64,000 nt of DNA from Manis javanica. Taxonomy: Eukaryota > Chordata > Mammalia > Pholidota > Manidae. The notes under the pieces were generated by a model. It had not been told where the DNA came from, did not search any database, and was given only the letters and a program-made list of their open reading frames with translations. This document shows, piece by piece, positions 36,248-47,200 of the stretch (the stretch's first letter is position 1; each line of letters starts with the position of its first letter). The position numbers and the translations under genes are program-made. The stretch is taken from contig NC_133169.1 of assembly GCF_040802235.1 (NCBI RefSeq), positions 41,175,034-41,239,033 of the forward strand. The letters are read 5' to 3'.

Positions 36248-36919
36248 ACCCAACTGCGCTGGCCCTTTGTTGCCACTGGTTTGAGGCAAATGGCGGGGCG
36301 GTGATGGAATAGGTGATTGCAACAGAGAAGGTGCGCTCTGCCTGATCTCTCAGCAGTCTCCTGCCCAGTCACCCTAGGCCAGCCCTGCTCTGCTGTTCCT
36401 GCTGGACTCAAGGAGACTTGGAAGGTGACGACCTGGTTCCGACATGGAATCCAGTAAGGCCCCAGGGCACCTGACCCAGCCACCTCCACCCGTTGTGGTG
36501 GAATGGGAGCCTGATCATTTCCTGGAGACTTCTTAGAAGTCTCACAGGTGGACATTCCCATAGGGTGAATGTTTAAACTCTGGTCTGCCTGTGTGTGTGT
36601 GTGTGCAGGGAGGCTGAAGTCATTCAGTCTGCACTGAATCTGTGATTCCATGGCCTGCGCTACGGAATCTGAGTGGGCCCTCATCCACTTTTGCGGTCAA
36701 CCATCAGGGCATATCGGTGATTCAGCTTTGGCTGACTTGGACCGGGGCTTATATGGGTGCACCTTAGTCAAGTCTGGCCAAAGTCTCTGTGAGGAGTGCG
36801 AATGGATGGGCATCTGACTGGTCTCCTCTAGGAGGCATCCCTCCCTTGTCTGTTGTTGTGGCACCATCCATGGACACATTATGGGGTTGGGGTATAGTAA
36901 ACCCATAGTCCTTGACACT

Positions 36920-38360
36920 ATGATCAAGAATTTCAGTAAGGGATTTTCAGAAGACTATGGAGTGAAATTAACTCCCAGCAGGTTAAAAACCCTGTGTGAA
37001 TCTGAATAGCCCACCTTCAGTGTAGGATGGCCTCCGGAAGGGTCCCTAGTGCCCCAACAGTCCGCCTGGTCTGGTGGGTTATCAGTGGAGATCCAGGTCA
37101 TCCTGACCAGTTCCCATACATTGACTCCTGGTTAGGAGTTGCCCAGATTCTTCCCCATTGGGTGCGATTCGCTTGCAACAGGCAGGGACAGAGTAGGATC
37201 TTAGTTGCCTCAACAAAGAAGCCTACAAAGAATCAGCAGAAGCCTAAGCCTCTGCAAATTCTTGCTGGTGACATGGAGAAAGAACTAATACTGCCCACAC
37301 CTTATGTGCCTCCAAGGCCATCAGCACCCAGCCCCCTGACCCAAGACACCCTGCCACTGTCAGCCTCCCTGACAACTCCAGAACCAGTGAAAGCACTCTC
37401 CCCTGGAACAGCAGCCAGACTGCACCCACAGCCGGGAGCAGGTGCCCTTCAGATGCCAGTGCAAGAGATATGAGAGCCTGAAAGACATAATAAGCACGAG
37501 ACCATCCAGCCCAGCCAGTCCATATTTTACTATCAACCTTTCCCCACAACTGACACCCCATCAGAAAAGCCACAAGCCCTGGTTGATCTCATGGAATCCC
37601 TCGCAAATCCATCAGCCTACCTAAAAAACTGTTAATAACTTCTCCACACCCTGTTCACAATAGAAGAGAGGAGGCAACCGGGGTCCTTGATTGCAGTGCA
37701 TGGGCTGAAATCGCTGTTCCCAAGGAGCGCCCTGAGTGGGACCTCACCACCCCTGAGGGACAGCACCAGATCCGTTGATATCAGGACGCCCTCCTCCAGG
37801 GAATGAAAGCCAGGTTCAAAAAGCCTATCAACATGACCAAAGTCTCTTCAGTCACTCAACAACCAGAAGAGTCTCCTGGGGACTATTATGAAAAACTGTG
37901 TGAAGCTTATTGCATCTATACCCCCGTCAATCCTGAGTAACCAGGGAGTCACCAAATGGCCAACACCTCATTTGTAGCTTGAGCCACCCCAGACATCAGA
38001 AAAAAAGCTCAAAAAACTTGAAGGTTTTGCTGGGATAAATATCACTCGACTGATTAAAATTGCCAACAAAGTATATCTAAACAGAGAAGTTCAGGCCAAC
38101 AGAGGGGCTGAAAGAAAAATGAAGAAAAGGCCATCTTCCTGGAAGCTGCCCTAAAAGAAAGAGAGATGACCAAAAGGCAGAGAAAAGCCAGCTGTCAAGA
38201 GAGGGGAAGTCTAGGACACCCCTAGCCAAGGACCAGTGTGCTTACTGTGAAGAGAAGGGACATTGGAAGAATGAATGCCCCAACCAAGGCAAAGGCCCAA
38301 AGCCCAGTCACTGCCAGGAGGAGCCTCACAGGGAAAGGCTCATTCGTCTGGTGGGAACGG
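36920..38360 (+). pseudogene. gag remnant (matrix, capsid, nucleocapsid)
   Basis: A gag-like start at 36920 (MIKNFSKGFSEDYGVKLTP) is followed by a stop near 37010. The next open frame, 37027-37473, carries a PDQFPYIDSWLGVAQ-type matrix segment and a proline-rich region. Capsid text follows with several stops. A CCHC zinc knuckle (C-X2-C-X4-H-X4-C) is intact at 38237-38278. The layout is that of gammaretroviral Gag; the gene is broken. Confidence 0.75.
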
Positions 38361-38399
38361 ACTCAGACTGACAAAGACCAGGCTTTCTCACGCTCAGCC

Positions 38400-39040
38400 C
38401 CCATGAGCCCATGGTCAAAGTGGGGAGACAACAGGTGACTTTTATAGTGGACACAGGGGCAGAACACTCTGTGGTCACCCTCCCTGTAACTTCCTTCAGT
38501 AAAAGCACTGCAACTATTCTAGGAGCCACTGGGACATAAGCAGTCCAGCAGCACTTTCGCCAAGGCTGCCAATATGAACTTGGAGGCCACAAGGCCTGAC
38601 ATAAGTTTTTCTACCTGCCCAAGTGCCCCGTTCCCCTCCTCAGCATACTCTCAAAGCTCGGAGCCCAAATGACTTTTGAACCAACTGGACACACCAGCCT
38701 CAAATAAACCCAGGCCAAGAAGAGCCAGGGTCCCTCATACTGGTAATAACCACACCCAGAGAAGAGGAGTGGAGGCTATTCTGCACCCAGACCCTCTCAA
38801 GTAGCCCACCTGAATTCAGAGCTGCCTTCACCTTGGTATGGGCTGAAGACAACTCACCTGGACTTACTCATAACTGAACCCCTGTCATAGTAAAACTGAC
38901 TCTGGGGGCCCAGCCACAAAGACAGAAGCAGTATCCCCTCACACAAGACAAGAGAGCAGGCATCCAGGAATACCTGTTCAGACTCAAAGAGGCAGGCGTT
39001 CTAACCTGCCGGACTCCAGCTCCAACCCGGGTGGGAGCCA
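38400..39040 (+). pseudogene. Protease and start of reverse transcriptase (broken)
   Basis: The aspartic protease signature IVDTGAEHS lies around the Asp codon at 38450. Stops follow within 100 bases. The reading then runs into the N-terminal region of reverse transcriptase before it is cut by the foreign LTR at 39041. Confidence 0.7.
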
Positions 39041-39123
39041 TGAAGGAAAGGACAGCGTCGGCGAATAAGGAGATGAGACTTAGAGTCAGCATGAAGTATC
39101 TCCTGATATCAAGTGGCAGGGTC

Positions 39124-39129
39124 TTTATT
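39124..39129 (-). promoter_or_regulatory. Polyadenylation signal of the betaretrovirus-like LTR
   Basis: A minus-strand AATAAA lies 83 bases before the LTR's 3' end, where an R/U5 boundary signal is expected. Confidence 0.55.
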
Positions 39130-39571
39130 TTTACATCTTTAGGTCTTACACAATGTTAAACATTTTCTTTGATCATGGATGATACAATGTTTTTTCCCTT
39201 CAGTTTTTGTATAATTCCAGCTCATTATAGATGTTATCATTTCTTTGAATAGCTTCCTTGTAACATTTAACATTTAACTTTCCCCTAACCTATTTGGCCA
39301 GAGATGTAGATTACGTGCTAGGTGCAAGACGTAAATGGCATGTGACAGCGTGTGGTTTATAATGTCTGCTTTTGCTTGTAAGCATGTGAGGTTATATAGA
39401 AAGTCTACTTATATAGTTCATATTTAGAATCTAAGGTTATGAGATTCTCAGGTTATAAGATTCTTGTCTAAGCTAATACCATCTTATACTCATTGTCTAC
39501 TACTTGTGTTTACACCCAAAAGTTGTCTATCCCCATCCTATTTTAAGGTATGGACCCTCACAATCTGGATC

Positions 39572-40376
39572 TCATTTCCATATACAGTATAAACATTTTA
39601 TTCTGTCATAATAATCACTCCACATTTTTAACTCCTTGCATCTTTCCTCTCGCGTCCATAGGCAGGATGGTTTCCTAGCTCTTTTTATGCTCTCACATAG
39701 TGACACAGAGTCTGCACGTACTACTTGGCCATTGATGTAATAGTATTTTATCATGTTTTCATCATACATTCCTGTGTAAGGGATATCTGTAAATGTCCAT
39801 CTGTCTATTTTTCCCATAGACTTCTTAGCCCTAGGTGGATACCAGAGGCATCCCCTTATTTTATAAACAATATGGGGAGGCCCCTGAACTCTGGAGATTA
39901 TTGACTCTTTTTTAGTTTCACTTTGCTGTCTCATATAACTTTCTAACAAAAATGGGTTTTTCCAAGGCCCAGCTTCCCATAATTCTTTCTTAGCCAATCC
40001 ATTAAAGAACTCTTCATTGGTCATGCTTGTATTATTGCAAAAAGGGGGGACAGGCCATATGTAATTCCATGAATATTTCAGGTTGTTCTAATGTAATTGC
40101 TCATGGCAGCATGCCTGGGACAGTAGGTCCCAGAGCATTGTTTTCATTCGTGGCACAATTGTTTTGATCATAGCTTTGGGTCAGATTATTCTCTTCTACG
40201 AGTGTCAGATTGTTAGTCAAAATATTTGTCATGAAAATTTTCCTGTACATGAATCCAATTATCAGCATCAAAACTGCAAAAACAAATACAGGGACCACCA
40301 GGGGCCAGCTGTTAGGTTTCCTGATTTTCTGGATTCCTCCTTGTGCCTGGACCTTGTCAAACAGCATGAGTAGCAT
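39572..40376 (-). pseudogene. Superantigen-like (Sag) reading frame in the LTR, broken
   Basis: The first part opens at ATG 40376 and stops at 40101. It reads as a type II membrane protein: a short cytosolic segment with basic residues at 17-20, one hydrophobic helix at about 24-44, then N-glycosylation sequons at Asn56 and Asn64. The second part, in another frame, is open to a stop at 39572. It holds a tract like the Sag C-terminal half, including PYTGMYD (39781-39761) and an RARKP motif about 27 residues later. Position in U3, topology and C-terminal pattern all match the superantigen of mouse mammary tumour virus, which binds MHC class II and stimulates T cells by V-beta type. At least one in-frame stop and one frame change separate the halves, so it is unlikely to make a full protein. 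Identification rests on pattern and recollection. Confidence 0.65.
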
Positions 40377-41250
40377 GGCCGGTGCCACTAACCAAGTGTC
40401 ACCCCGCTTCTACCAGTCAAAAGGCCAGGAGGAGAGAACCAGCCTGTTCAAGACCTGCGAGCCATTACAAAGTGACTGTTTCTTAACACCCAGTGGTCCC
40501 AAACCTGTACACCTTCCTTAGCCAGATTCCAGAGTCTGCCAAATGGTTCAGGTTCACTTCCCTAGACTTAAAGGATGCCTTTTTCTGCCTCCGGCTTGCC
40601 CTCCAAAGCCAGCTCTTGTTTGCCTTTGAATGGACTAAACCAGACACAGGGCAGCAGATGCAGTTAACCTGGACATGGCTTTCAGAAGGGCTCAAGAGCT
40701 CACCTATTTTCCTTGGAGAGGCACTGGCCACAGACTTTGCCAGCTTTCAGAGGGAAGCTACACACTGGGCCCTCCTCCAGTATGTAGATTACCTCCTCCT
40801 TGCCAGTGACACCCTGAAAAATTGTATGAAAGGCACAAGGGCCCTCCTGCAACTCCTGTCAGACCCAGGATACTTAGCCTCATAGAAAAAAAATGCACAA
40901 ATCTACCAGCAGCAAGTCCAGTACTTGGGCTTCCTCCTCACCCAGGGAGAAAGGGAGCTAGAGACAGAGAGGTAAAAGGTCGTTGACTCCTTGCCCCAGC
41001 CCCGGATGAGCAGGGACATGTGAGAATTCCTAGAGGCCACAGGGTTCTACAAAAAGCTGGATTCCTGGATTCTCAGCAATGGCAAGGCCCCTCTGCAACC
41101 TCCTGGGTGGGGGAGGGGGCAGACTGAAAGCCCCTGTCTGGACAAAAGAGTCAAAACCTACCTTCCTGGAAATAAAAGCTGCTTCAGAACAGACACCAGT
41201 CCTGGGCCTGCCAGACAAAAAGGCCCTTCAATTTCTTCATATATAAAAAA
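40377..41250 (+). pseudogene. Reverse transcriptase remnant
   Basis: After the LTR insertion the pol reading resumes. The frame 40493-40885 carries palm motif A (SLDLKDAF, Asp codon 40565), a motif B-like WLSEGLKSSP and motif C as YVDY at 40781-40792. The second catalytic Asp of the usual YVDD is Tyr, so the enzyme would be inactive even without the stops that follow from 40883. RNase H is barely recognisable. Confidence 0.75.
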
Positions 41251-41499
41251 GTAGCGATTCTGCATTGCAAAAAACGTCAAAAGAAAAACAATCCTATAAC
41301 ACAGAGGAACCAGCTAGCAGATAAAACAGCTAAAACAGCAGCCAGTAAAAAACAGATAAAGCTGCTTCCCTCACTATGGTCCTAACACCCCCAGGGGAGG
41401 CCCCTCCACCCAAGCACAGTAAAAAAAGAAAAAGACATAGCTGAAGGAGCCACTCTAAGTGAAAAAAAAAAAAAAAAGCAATACCACATCAGGCAATTG

Positions 41500-42240
41500 T
41501 CAGCATTATGCTAAGCAGTAAGTGAGCAGTGCATGACTTGTGCCATAAATAACTCTCGATCCGCACCATGAACCCCGCCCAGTGTCCAAAGAGCAGGAGG
41601 TGCCCACTTTGAAAACCTTGAGATAGACTTCACAGATGTCCAGCCAAGTAGAAGGCTCAGATATCTCCTAGTAATAGTATGTACATACTCTGGCTGGGCT
41701 GAAGCCTTCCCAACCAGGACAGAATGAAGCTAGGAAGTAGCCAAAGTCCTCCTGAGAAAAATTGTGCCACAGTTTGGCCTACTGTCCACAATTCACAGTG
41801 ACAATGGGCCTGCCTTTGTGGCAGATGTAGTACAAATGTTAACTAAATCCCTCAACATTACCTGGAAACTTCACACTGCATACAGGCCACAGAGTTCAGG
41901 GAAAGTAGAATGAATTCATTGCACTCTCAAGGAAACCCTAGCTAAGTTTTGCCAACCAACTGGTCTCCCGTGGCCAGATTCACTGCTCCTGGCTCTCCTG
42001 CATGCTCGCTGCACATCTGGGACTCAAGATTTTTCCCCTTTTGAATTGGTGTATGGACACCCTCCCCCATGTCTAGGAAGCATCCCAGAGAACCTACACC
42101 AAATAGGAGATAAGGGAGCAAGAGAACAGCTCCAAGCCTTGGGAGCCACCCTAAATAAGCTACAACAATACATCATAGAAAGAGCCCCGATCTCTCTAGG
42201 AACCCCAGTACATTCCTTCCAGGCTGGGGACTCAGTCTGA
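41500..42240 (+). pseudogene. Integrase remnant
   Basis: The catalytic triad is preserved in one frame: Asp at 41626 (EIDFTDV), Asp at 41800 (HSDNGPAF) and Glu at 41908 (SSGKVE). The last two are 35 residues apart, the DD35E spacing of retroviral integrase. Stops interrupt the frame, including one directly after the Glu, so it is nonfunctional. Confidence 0.8.
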
Positions 42241-42690
42241 GTTAGAGGTTGGAAAAATGATCCCCTCAAACCTCAGCAGACTTGCCCCCACATTGTTGTT
42301 CTAACCACTCCTCCTGCCCTCAAGGTTGCAGGCATCACTCAGGGGTCTGTCACTCCAGAGTGAAAAGGCCCATCATCCTGACGAGGAAGCACATCAATGG
42401 GAGGCCCAGCCAGACCTCCAGCATCCTCTCTGCCTCGGCATGATGATTGCTCTCTGACTAATGGACACCTGTGCGCCGTGGATCCTGGCTCATGTCGGAG
42501 AGGCGTGTTTTATTTTGGGCGTTAGACTCTCTGATGTTGCACCCCTGGACTGGACTATTCCTCAAAAATGTTGCCCTTTCTATTGTCTATTGGGTAATCG
42601 TTAAGCTGTTTTACTGTGCTTACCTGTCTCTCCTAGCTGAACTCAAGTCTCAGCCCCTGGTGAGATTTCCCAGGTGAAACGGCTGCGCCT

Positions 42691-43047
42691 TTGCTGATCC
42701 CTGCTCTAGTCGGGCTCAGTGTAGATGGATCAGCTGCAGTAGGCACAGCGGTGCTAATAAAAGGAGGCTTAGGGCTCGCTGCCCTAACAGAAGTTGTTCA
42801 AGATTTAGAGCAGTTTGAAACCACCACGATTCAGCTGCAAGATCAAATTGATTCCCTGGCTGAAGTAGTGTTACAGAATTGTAGAGGACTGGACCTCCTG
42901 TCCATGTCCCAGGGAGACTTATGTGTAGCCCTTGGAGGAGATGGTTATTTTTATGCAAATAGGTCTGGGATAGTTAGAAGCTCTCCAGCCAAAGTAAAAG
43001 AAAGCATCCAGCATAGGAGTAAGATGTTAAAAAACAAAAAGTCTTGA
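42691..43047 (+). pseudogene. env transmembrane subunit remnant
   Basis: A 118-codon open frame begins near the fusion-peptide region and continues through a heptad-rich helix into the conserved LQNCRGLDLL segment (42871-42954). The following CX6CC disulphide motif has lost its CC pair (Gly-Tyr instead). Only about 450 bases separate integrase from this point, so the surface subunit is deleted. The frame ends before a normal membrane anchor; hydrophobic text around 43075-43180 lies in another frame. Confidence 0.7.
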
Positions 43048-43280
43048 TTCCAAGGATTTGAATGGAATTGATGGCTAACAACTCTTCTAACTGGCCTTGC
43101 TGGGCCAGCGGTTCTGCTGTTCCTTAGGCTATTAGTGGGACCCTTCATATTTAACTGGCTCATTAACTTTATCAAGTAATGCATTTCCTCCATACAGCTT
43201 ATGTATATGTGGAGCCACTGTGACCCTCTCATAAACCAGGGAGATGATGCCCCCTAAAGCATAGAGTTTAAAGGGGCCTC

Positions 43281-43291
43281 AGAGGGAGGAG
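43281..43291 (+). promoter_or_regulatory. Polypurine tract
   Basis: AGAGGGAGGAG lies directly before the TG of the 3' LTR, the plus-strand primer position. Confidence 0.7.
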
Positions 43292-43676
43292 TGATAAGGA
43301 AAAATTTACAAGGACAGCAACTTACAAGAACAGCAGTCTAGCCCAGGTGGCTCCCTTCTGCTGCTGCTCTTAGCAAAGGCAACAGAAACCCCCTTCACTT
43401 CCCCCTCCCCTTCACTGCCCCCCTGCCAGGCGCTTATTCCATAACCTCCCTCCCCCTTGCCTGCTAGCTTGCTGTGCCCATGGGAATGTTACAGATAGGG
43501 AAGCAGAAATATATATATTGCTCCCTTTGCGTTTGTTCAGGGCTCAGACTTTTGGGAGACTACTCCCCTCTGAGCCTGCCAGTGTGAAATAAAGCCTCAA
43601 CACTCCAAGACCTCCAAGTGCTGCTTGGTTCTTCCATCAGTAATCCAGTCCAGGTTTTTTCAGAGTTTTCCATAAT
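43292..43676 (+). repeat. 3' LTR of the provirus
   Basis: It begins TGATAAGGAAAAATTTACAA and ends near TTTTCCATAATA. Compared with the 5' LTR it has about 20 substitutions and a 16-base tandem duplication near its start (ACAAGGACAGCA repeated in altered form at about 43308-43334). Confidence 0.85.
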
Positions 43677-43684
43677 AATATTAG

Positions 43685-44230
43685 TAAAATTCTTTTAAAA
43701 AGAGGAAATTACAATGGAAGTAACAAAATGTATGAGCCCTTGTATACTATGATGGGAATGTATACTGACTCTGCCACTATGGAAAGCTATCGAGGTTTGT
43801 TAAAAAATTTAAAATAGAACTATCATATGACCCAGCAATTCCACTTCCTGGTATATATCTGAATGAAACAAAATCATTGTCTTGAAGACATCTGTGCTCC
43901 CATATTCACTTCATTCTTAGTCACAATAGTTAAAGTATTGGAAACAATCTAAGCATCCATTAAGGGATGAATGAATCAATAACATGTAACATATATGTGT
44001 GTATATACCTATGTATCACATACATAGGCATATCTTTTTAGCCTTAAAAAAAGAAGGAAATCCTGTAATTTGTGACAATGTGGGCACGAATGGAGATCAT
44101 TCCACTGAATGGTATCACTTATACTTGGAATCTAAAAAAAAATAAAGGGAAACTCACAGAAACAGAGAGCAGAAAAGTATTTGCCAGGACAGAAGGTGGG
44201 AGAAATAGGGAGAGGCTGGCAACAGGCTAA
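43685..44230 (+). mobile_element. 5'-truncated L1 3' end
   Basis: The text resembles the end of L1 ORF2 and its 3' UTR: TATGACCCAGCAATTCCAC, later GGTATCACTTATACTTGGAA and an A-rich stretch. It follows the provirus directly. Confidence 0.7.
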
Positions 44231-47200
44231 AAACCAAACACACCCAAAAGGGAAGTTAAATATGCCTTCTGGAAAAGAGTGAGTCATCTACTCCATCTCC
44301 ATCCAACATGTTGTAGTTTTTGTTTTGTTTAAATAAGCTTTATTCTTCGCTTTTGAAAAGAAACGTTTATTGTCCTCTGGTGAGCAGTTAGCTTTCAAGT
44401 CAAGTGGCTTTTCCCTTTGGCACTCCTAAGGACACAGCCTAAGCCCACACTCACTGGCCCTTCTAGACAAAAACAGGGAATTCAACAAAAGGATCTAACA
44501 AAAAAGTAAAGGAAAAATGTGACCAGGAATTTATGGTTTTGACAATTATTAGCCTCTCCGGATGTCAAACTGTGTTAAAATTATGGAAAGACTCATGAGT
44601 TATAAACAAAATCAGGGAATATGCAGGACATTTTGTGTTCTAGAAGAGAAATCAGAGAAAGGCTGACTTAAAAAAAAACACTAGAAAGACAATATTAGAA
44701 ACTTTTAAGACACCCATCACAAAACCCCAAAAACTGTTTCATAGATCCTTCTTTTAAAGATAAATAGGTCATTCTGGAAATTATGGGAGGTTGTCCCTGA
44801 TAGATAGTTCAAACTGAGAATCATTAAGAATAATTCAAAGTGGATTTTTCTTCAAGAAATATTTCTATATATCAAATGAAGCTGTAGGAAAAGTAGAAGT
44901 CAGCTTGCAGACAAAACATTCACACTAGGTAGATGACTATATAAAGGAGAATCCTTTCCAGAACCACAGAACAAAATCAGATGAGTAAAGCTACAGGTAA
45001 TCATACTTTAAGATAAATGCTCTTTTTTATTTCCTTAGCTATTTTTTCCCCTATGATAATTTCTGATTTTGAATCACTTACTGACACTTATTACTCTTTA
45101 AGCATCCTATCCTTCATTTTGGCCTTTTAATTCCTATTATCTCCTTGATATGCATCCAAAATCTGGCTAACATACACAGATTTGGTTAAGACAATCAAGC
45201 CTAATGTATTTGTACTTATCCGTTGGTTGCGCCATAACTCTCTTTGGTGGCAAAAACTTAAGATCAATAACTTGTTTTCTTGAATCAATTTTATTCAAAT
45301 GATAAGTGATTTTTTAGACTGCAAACATTACCAAAGGCAAGCAGTCAGAAATCTGAAATACCTGCCGTGTCACAGCTGGTGTAGGAGGTTCCTATCTGCA
45401 GTGAGATGCCATCTGTGTCCTTTCTGTGGGGGCTTGCTAGTTCAGCCTGGTCTTCACAGAAATCGAGCTCACAGAAGGGCTGCATGAATGATGCTAGACA
45501 TTTGGAAATTCCCTTATTTGACAACTCACAATGGAGGCTCACTCTATTAAGTCCAAGTTTTCCATTTTTGCCTTTGTACTGCTTGGTGACCATCCTACTA
45601 TGAATATTGTGACCGCGTAGGAGAGCATTCTTGTGGGTGGTATCAAAACTGTTTAGTTGGAAACCATTATGTCATTTTGACAAGAACGACCTGTTTTTGC
45701 TTTTCCTCCAGTGAGTGGTGTTTCGATTTTGACACAAAAACACTTATTGTTACTACTCAAAAAATTAGAGAGGAATTTGCTTTTTTCAGTAAATTGATGC
45801 CTGTCTTCAGGAAAATCCCCGAGAATACCAATGATCCATTTTGGCCGATTTCTTCTGTCATAAAAAGAGATGTTTGATACCTTACCTCAAGAGAGAGAAG
45901 ATAAGGTCTTGATATAATATAACATTTAGCTGCTAAATGGTAATTCAAGACCACTTTCTTCTACCTTAAGTCCTCTTATTTGCACTTTTAAAAAGTTATA
46001 ATTAATAGAAAAATCCTACATGTTGTGGCTCAAAATTTAATTGATGAGATAACATTTTTGTAATGATTTTTACATGTATTCTTTTATCTAATGTATTCTG
46101 AATCAGGAACATCTCAAAACATTCCAGTTCCATGTAAAAGAATAAACTGAGAATAGCCAAAAAGAGTCAGGTATGCTTATATATATGAAGAAGTCTTTTG
46201 AGAGCAGTGTATTTTTCTCATGCTCTCCATCTTGGCCTTTAGGAGAGTCATCCACAAGAGTATTGCATTCTTTCTGAAACCAATATAATATGGTATATCC
46301 ACTATGTTCCAATCGGAAAAAAGAGTTTTGCATTCTTTGACATTAGACGAGATATGGAAATGGTAATGTCCTTGCAACACAATTATTTCTATTCCCATCT
46401 CATCATGCTGCCAGGTAGTTTCTTACAAAACATTGTAACACTAGATAAACATCCAAAAAGTCTTTCATCAAAACAGATGCCTTTCAACAGTGCTAATGAA
46501 TAACATTTAATTTATTGCTGTTTTAAATGTAAAACATACAATTCATTGTTCTGACCACCCTAATTCATTACAAAATATTTATAAGGGCTATTCCTCTAAT
46601 GGATTCAGGGAAATTATAGTTGTATCAGGAAATGTATGCATAAGTAGAGTTTACATTTTTTCTGGAATACTGAAAAGATTCTGTAGATCTAAAATTGTAT
46701 TTTAACAGTCTTATCCAGATGTAGTTCTTATATGGTCCATTCATGGAAGGTCCTTTATATGTTAGATCCACTCATAAGCAATAATATTATCTGTAAAATT
46801 TTACAATGTAATCATCTTAAGCAAACATTTTAGAGGACACTAAAATAAAACAGAACAAATAAATTCAAAGTAACTGCAATGCTCTAGAATAGCATAAGGT
46901 GTATAATGGTTGCTCCTCATAAATAAATCATAGAGTATAAGAGCTTTTCAGTAAAGCCATATACTTTAAAATATTGCAGAATAAAATAATTAAAATATTT
47001 TTTTACTCATTAGAGGAAAATGTTTTTGTGCAGATCTTTTCTTCTGCTATAAATCTAGAAATGTTTGGCTGAAGGCTGTCAGGTATTTGAGAAGTACCTA
47101 ACCGATTTTTCCACAACTAGAGGATGTGCATCCTGGAATACAGACCATCAGTTTCAGTTTTTGGAAGAGGAAAGAGTCTGTCACCTAGGTAAGGTGTATT

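Larger units (their letters stand above)
39041..40376 (-). mobile_element. Solo LTR of a betaretrovirus-like element, inserted in pol
   Basis: The interval interrupts the host provirus's pol. On the minus strand it starts at about TGCTACTCATGC and ends ...CTTTCCTTCA, about 1.34 kb, close to the unusually long LTR of mouse mammary tumour virus. U3 is filled by a long reading frame (next entries), followed by noncoding U3 with a TATATAAG candidate at 39415-39408, then AATAAA at 39129-39124 and a short U5-like end. No gag-pol of its own is present, so it is a solo LTR. Flanks GGAGCCA and GGTGCCA may be a decayed target duplication; the right boundary is uncertain by about 12 bases. Confidence 0.72.
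35859..43676 (+). mobile_element. Degenerate gammaretrovirus-like provirus (tRNA-Glu primer type)
   Basis: The provirus is about 7.8 kb and includes a 1.34 kb foreign LTR in pol. Its order is 5' LTR, primer binding site, gag remnant, zinc knuckle, protease, reverse transcriptase, integrase, env transmembrane remnant, polypurine tract, 3' LTR. The two LTRs differ at about 20 positions in about 360 by eye, plus a 16-base duplication in the 3' copy, so it is an old fixed insertion. Every coding region carries stops or frameshifts, and the env surface subunit is largely absent. It cannot encode virus. Confidence 0.85.

Noticed and set aside
36187-36684. 165-codon minus-strand frame over the provirus leader
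   Set aside because: Antisense to the 5' LTR and leader; no similarity to a retroviral or cellular protein was recognised.
40101-40388. GTG start 12 bases upstream of the ATG for the superantigen-like frame
   Set aside because: It uses a non-ATG codon in likely flanking sequence; the ATG at 40376 fits the LTR edge better.
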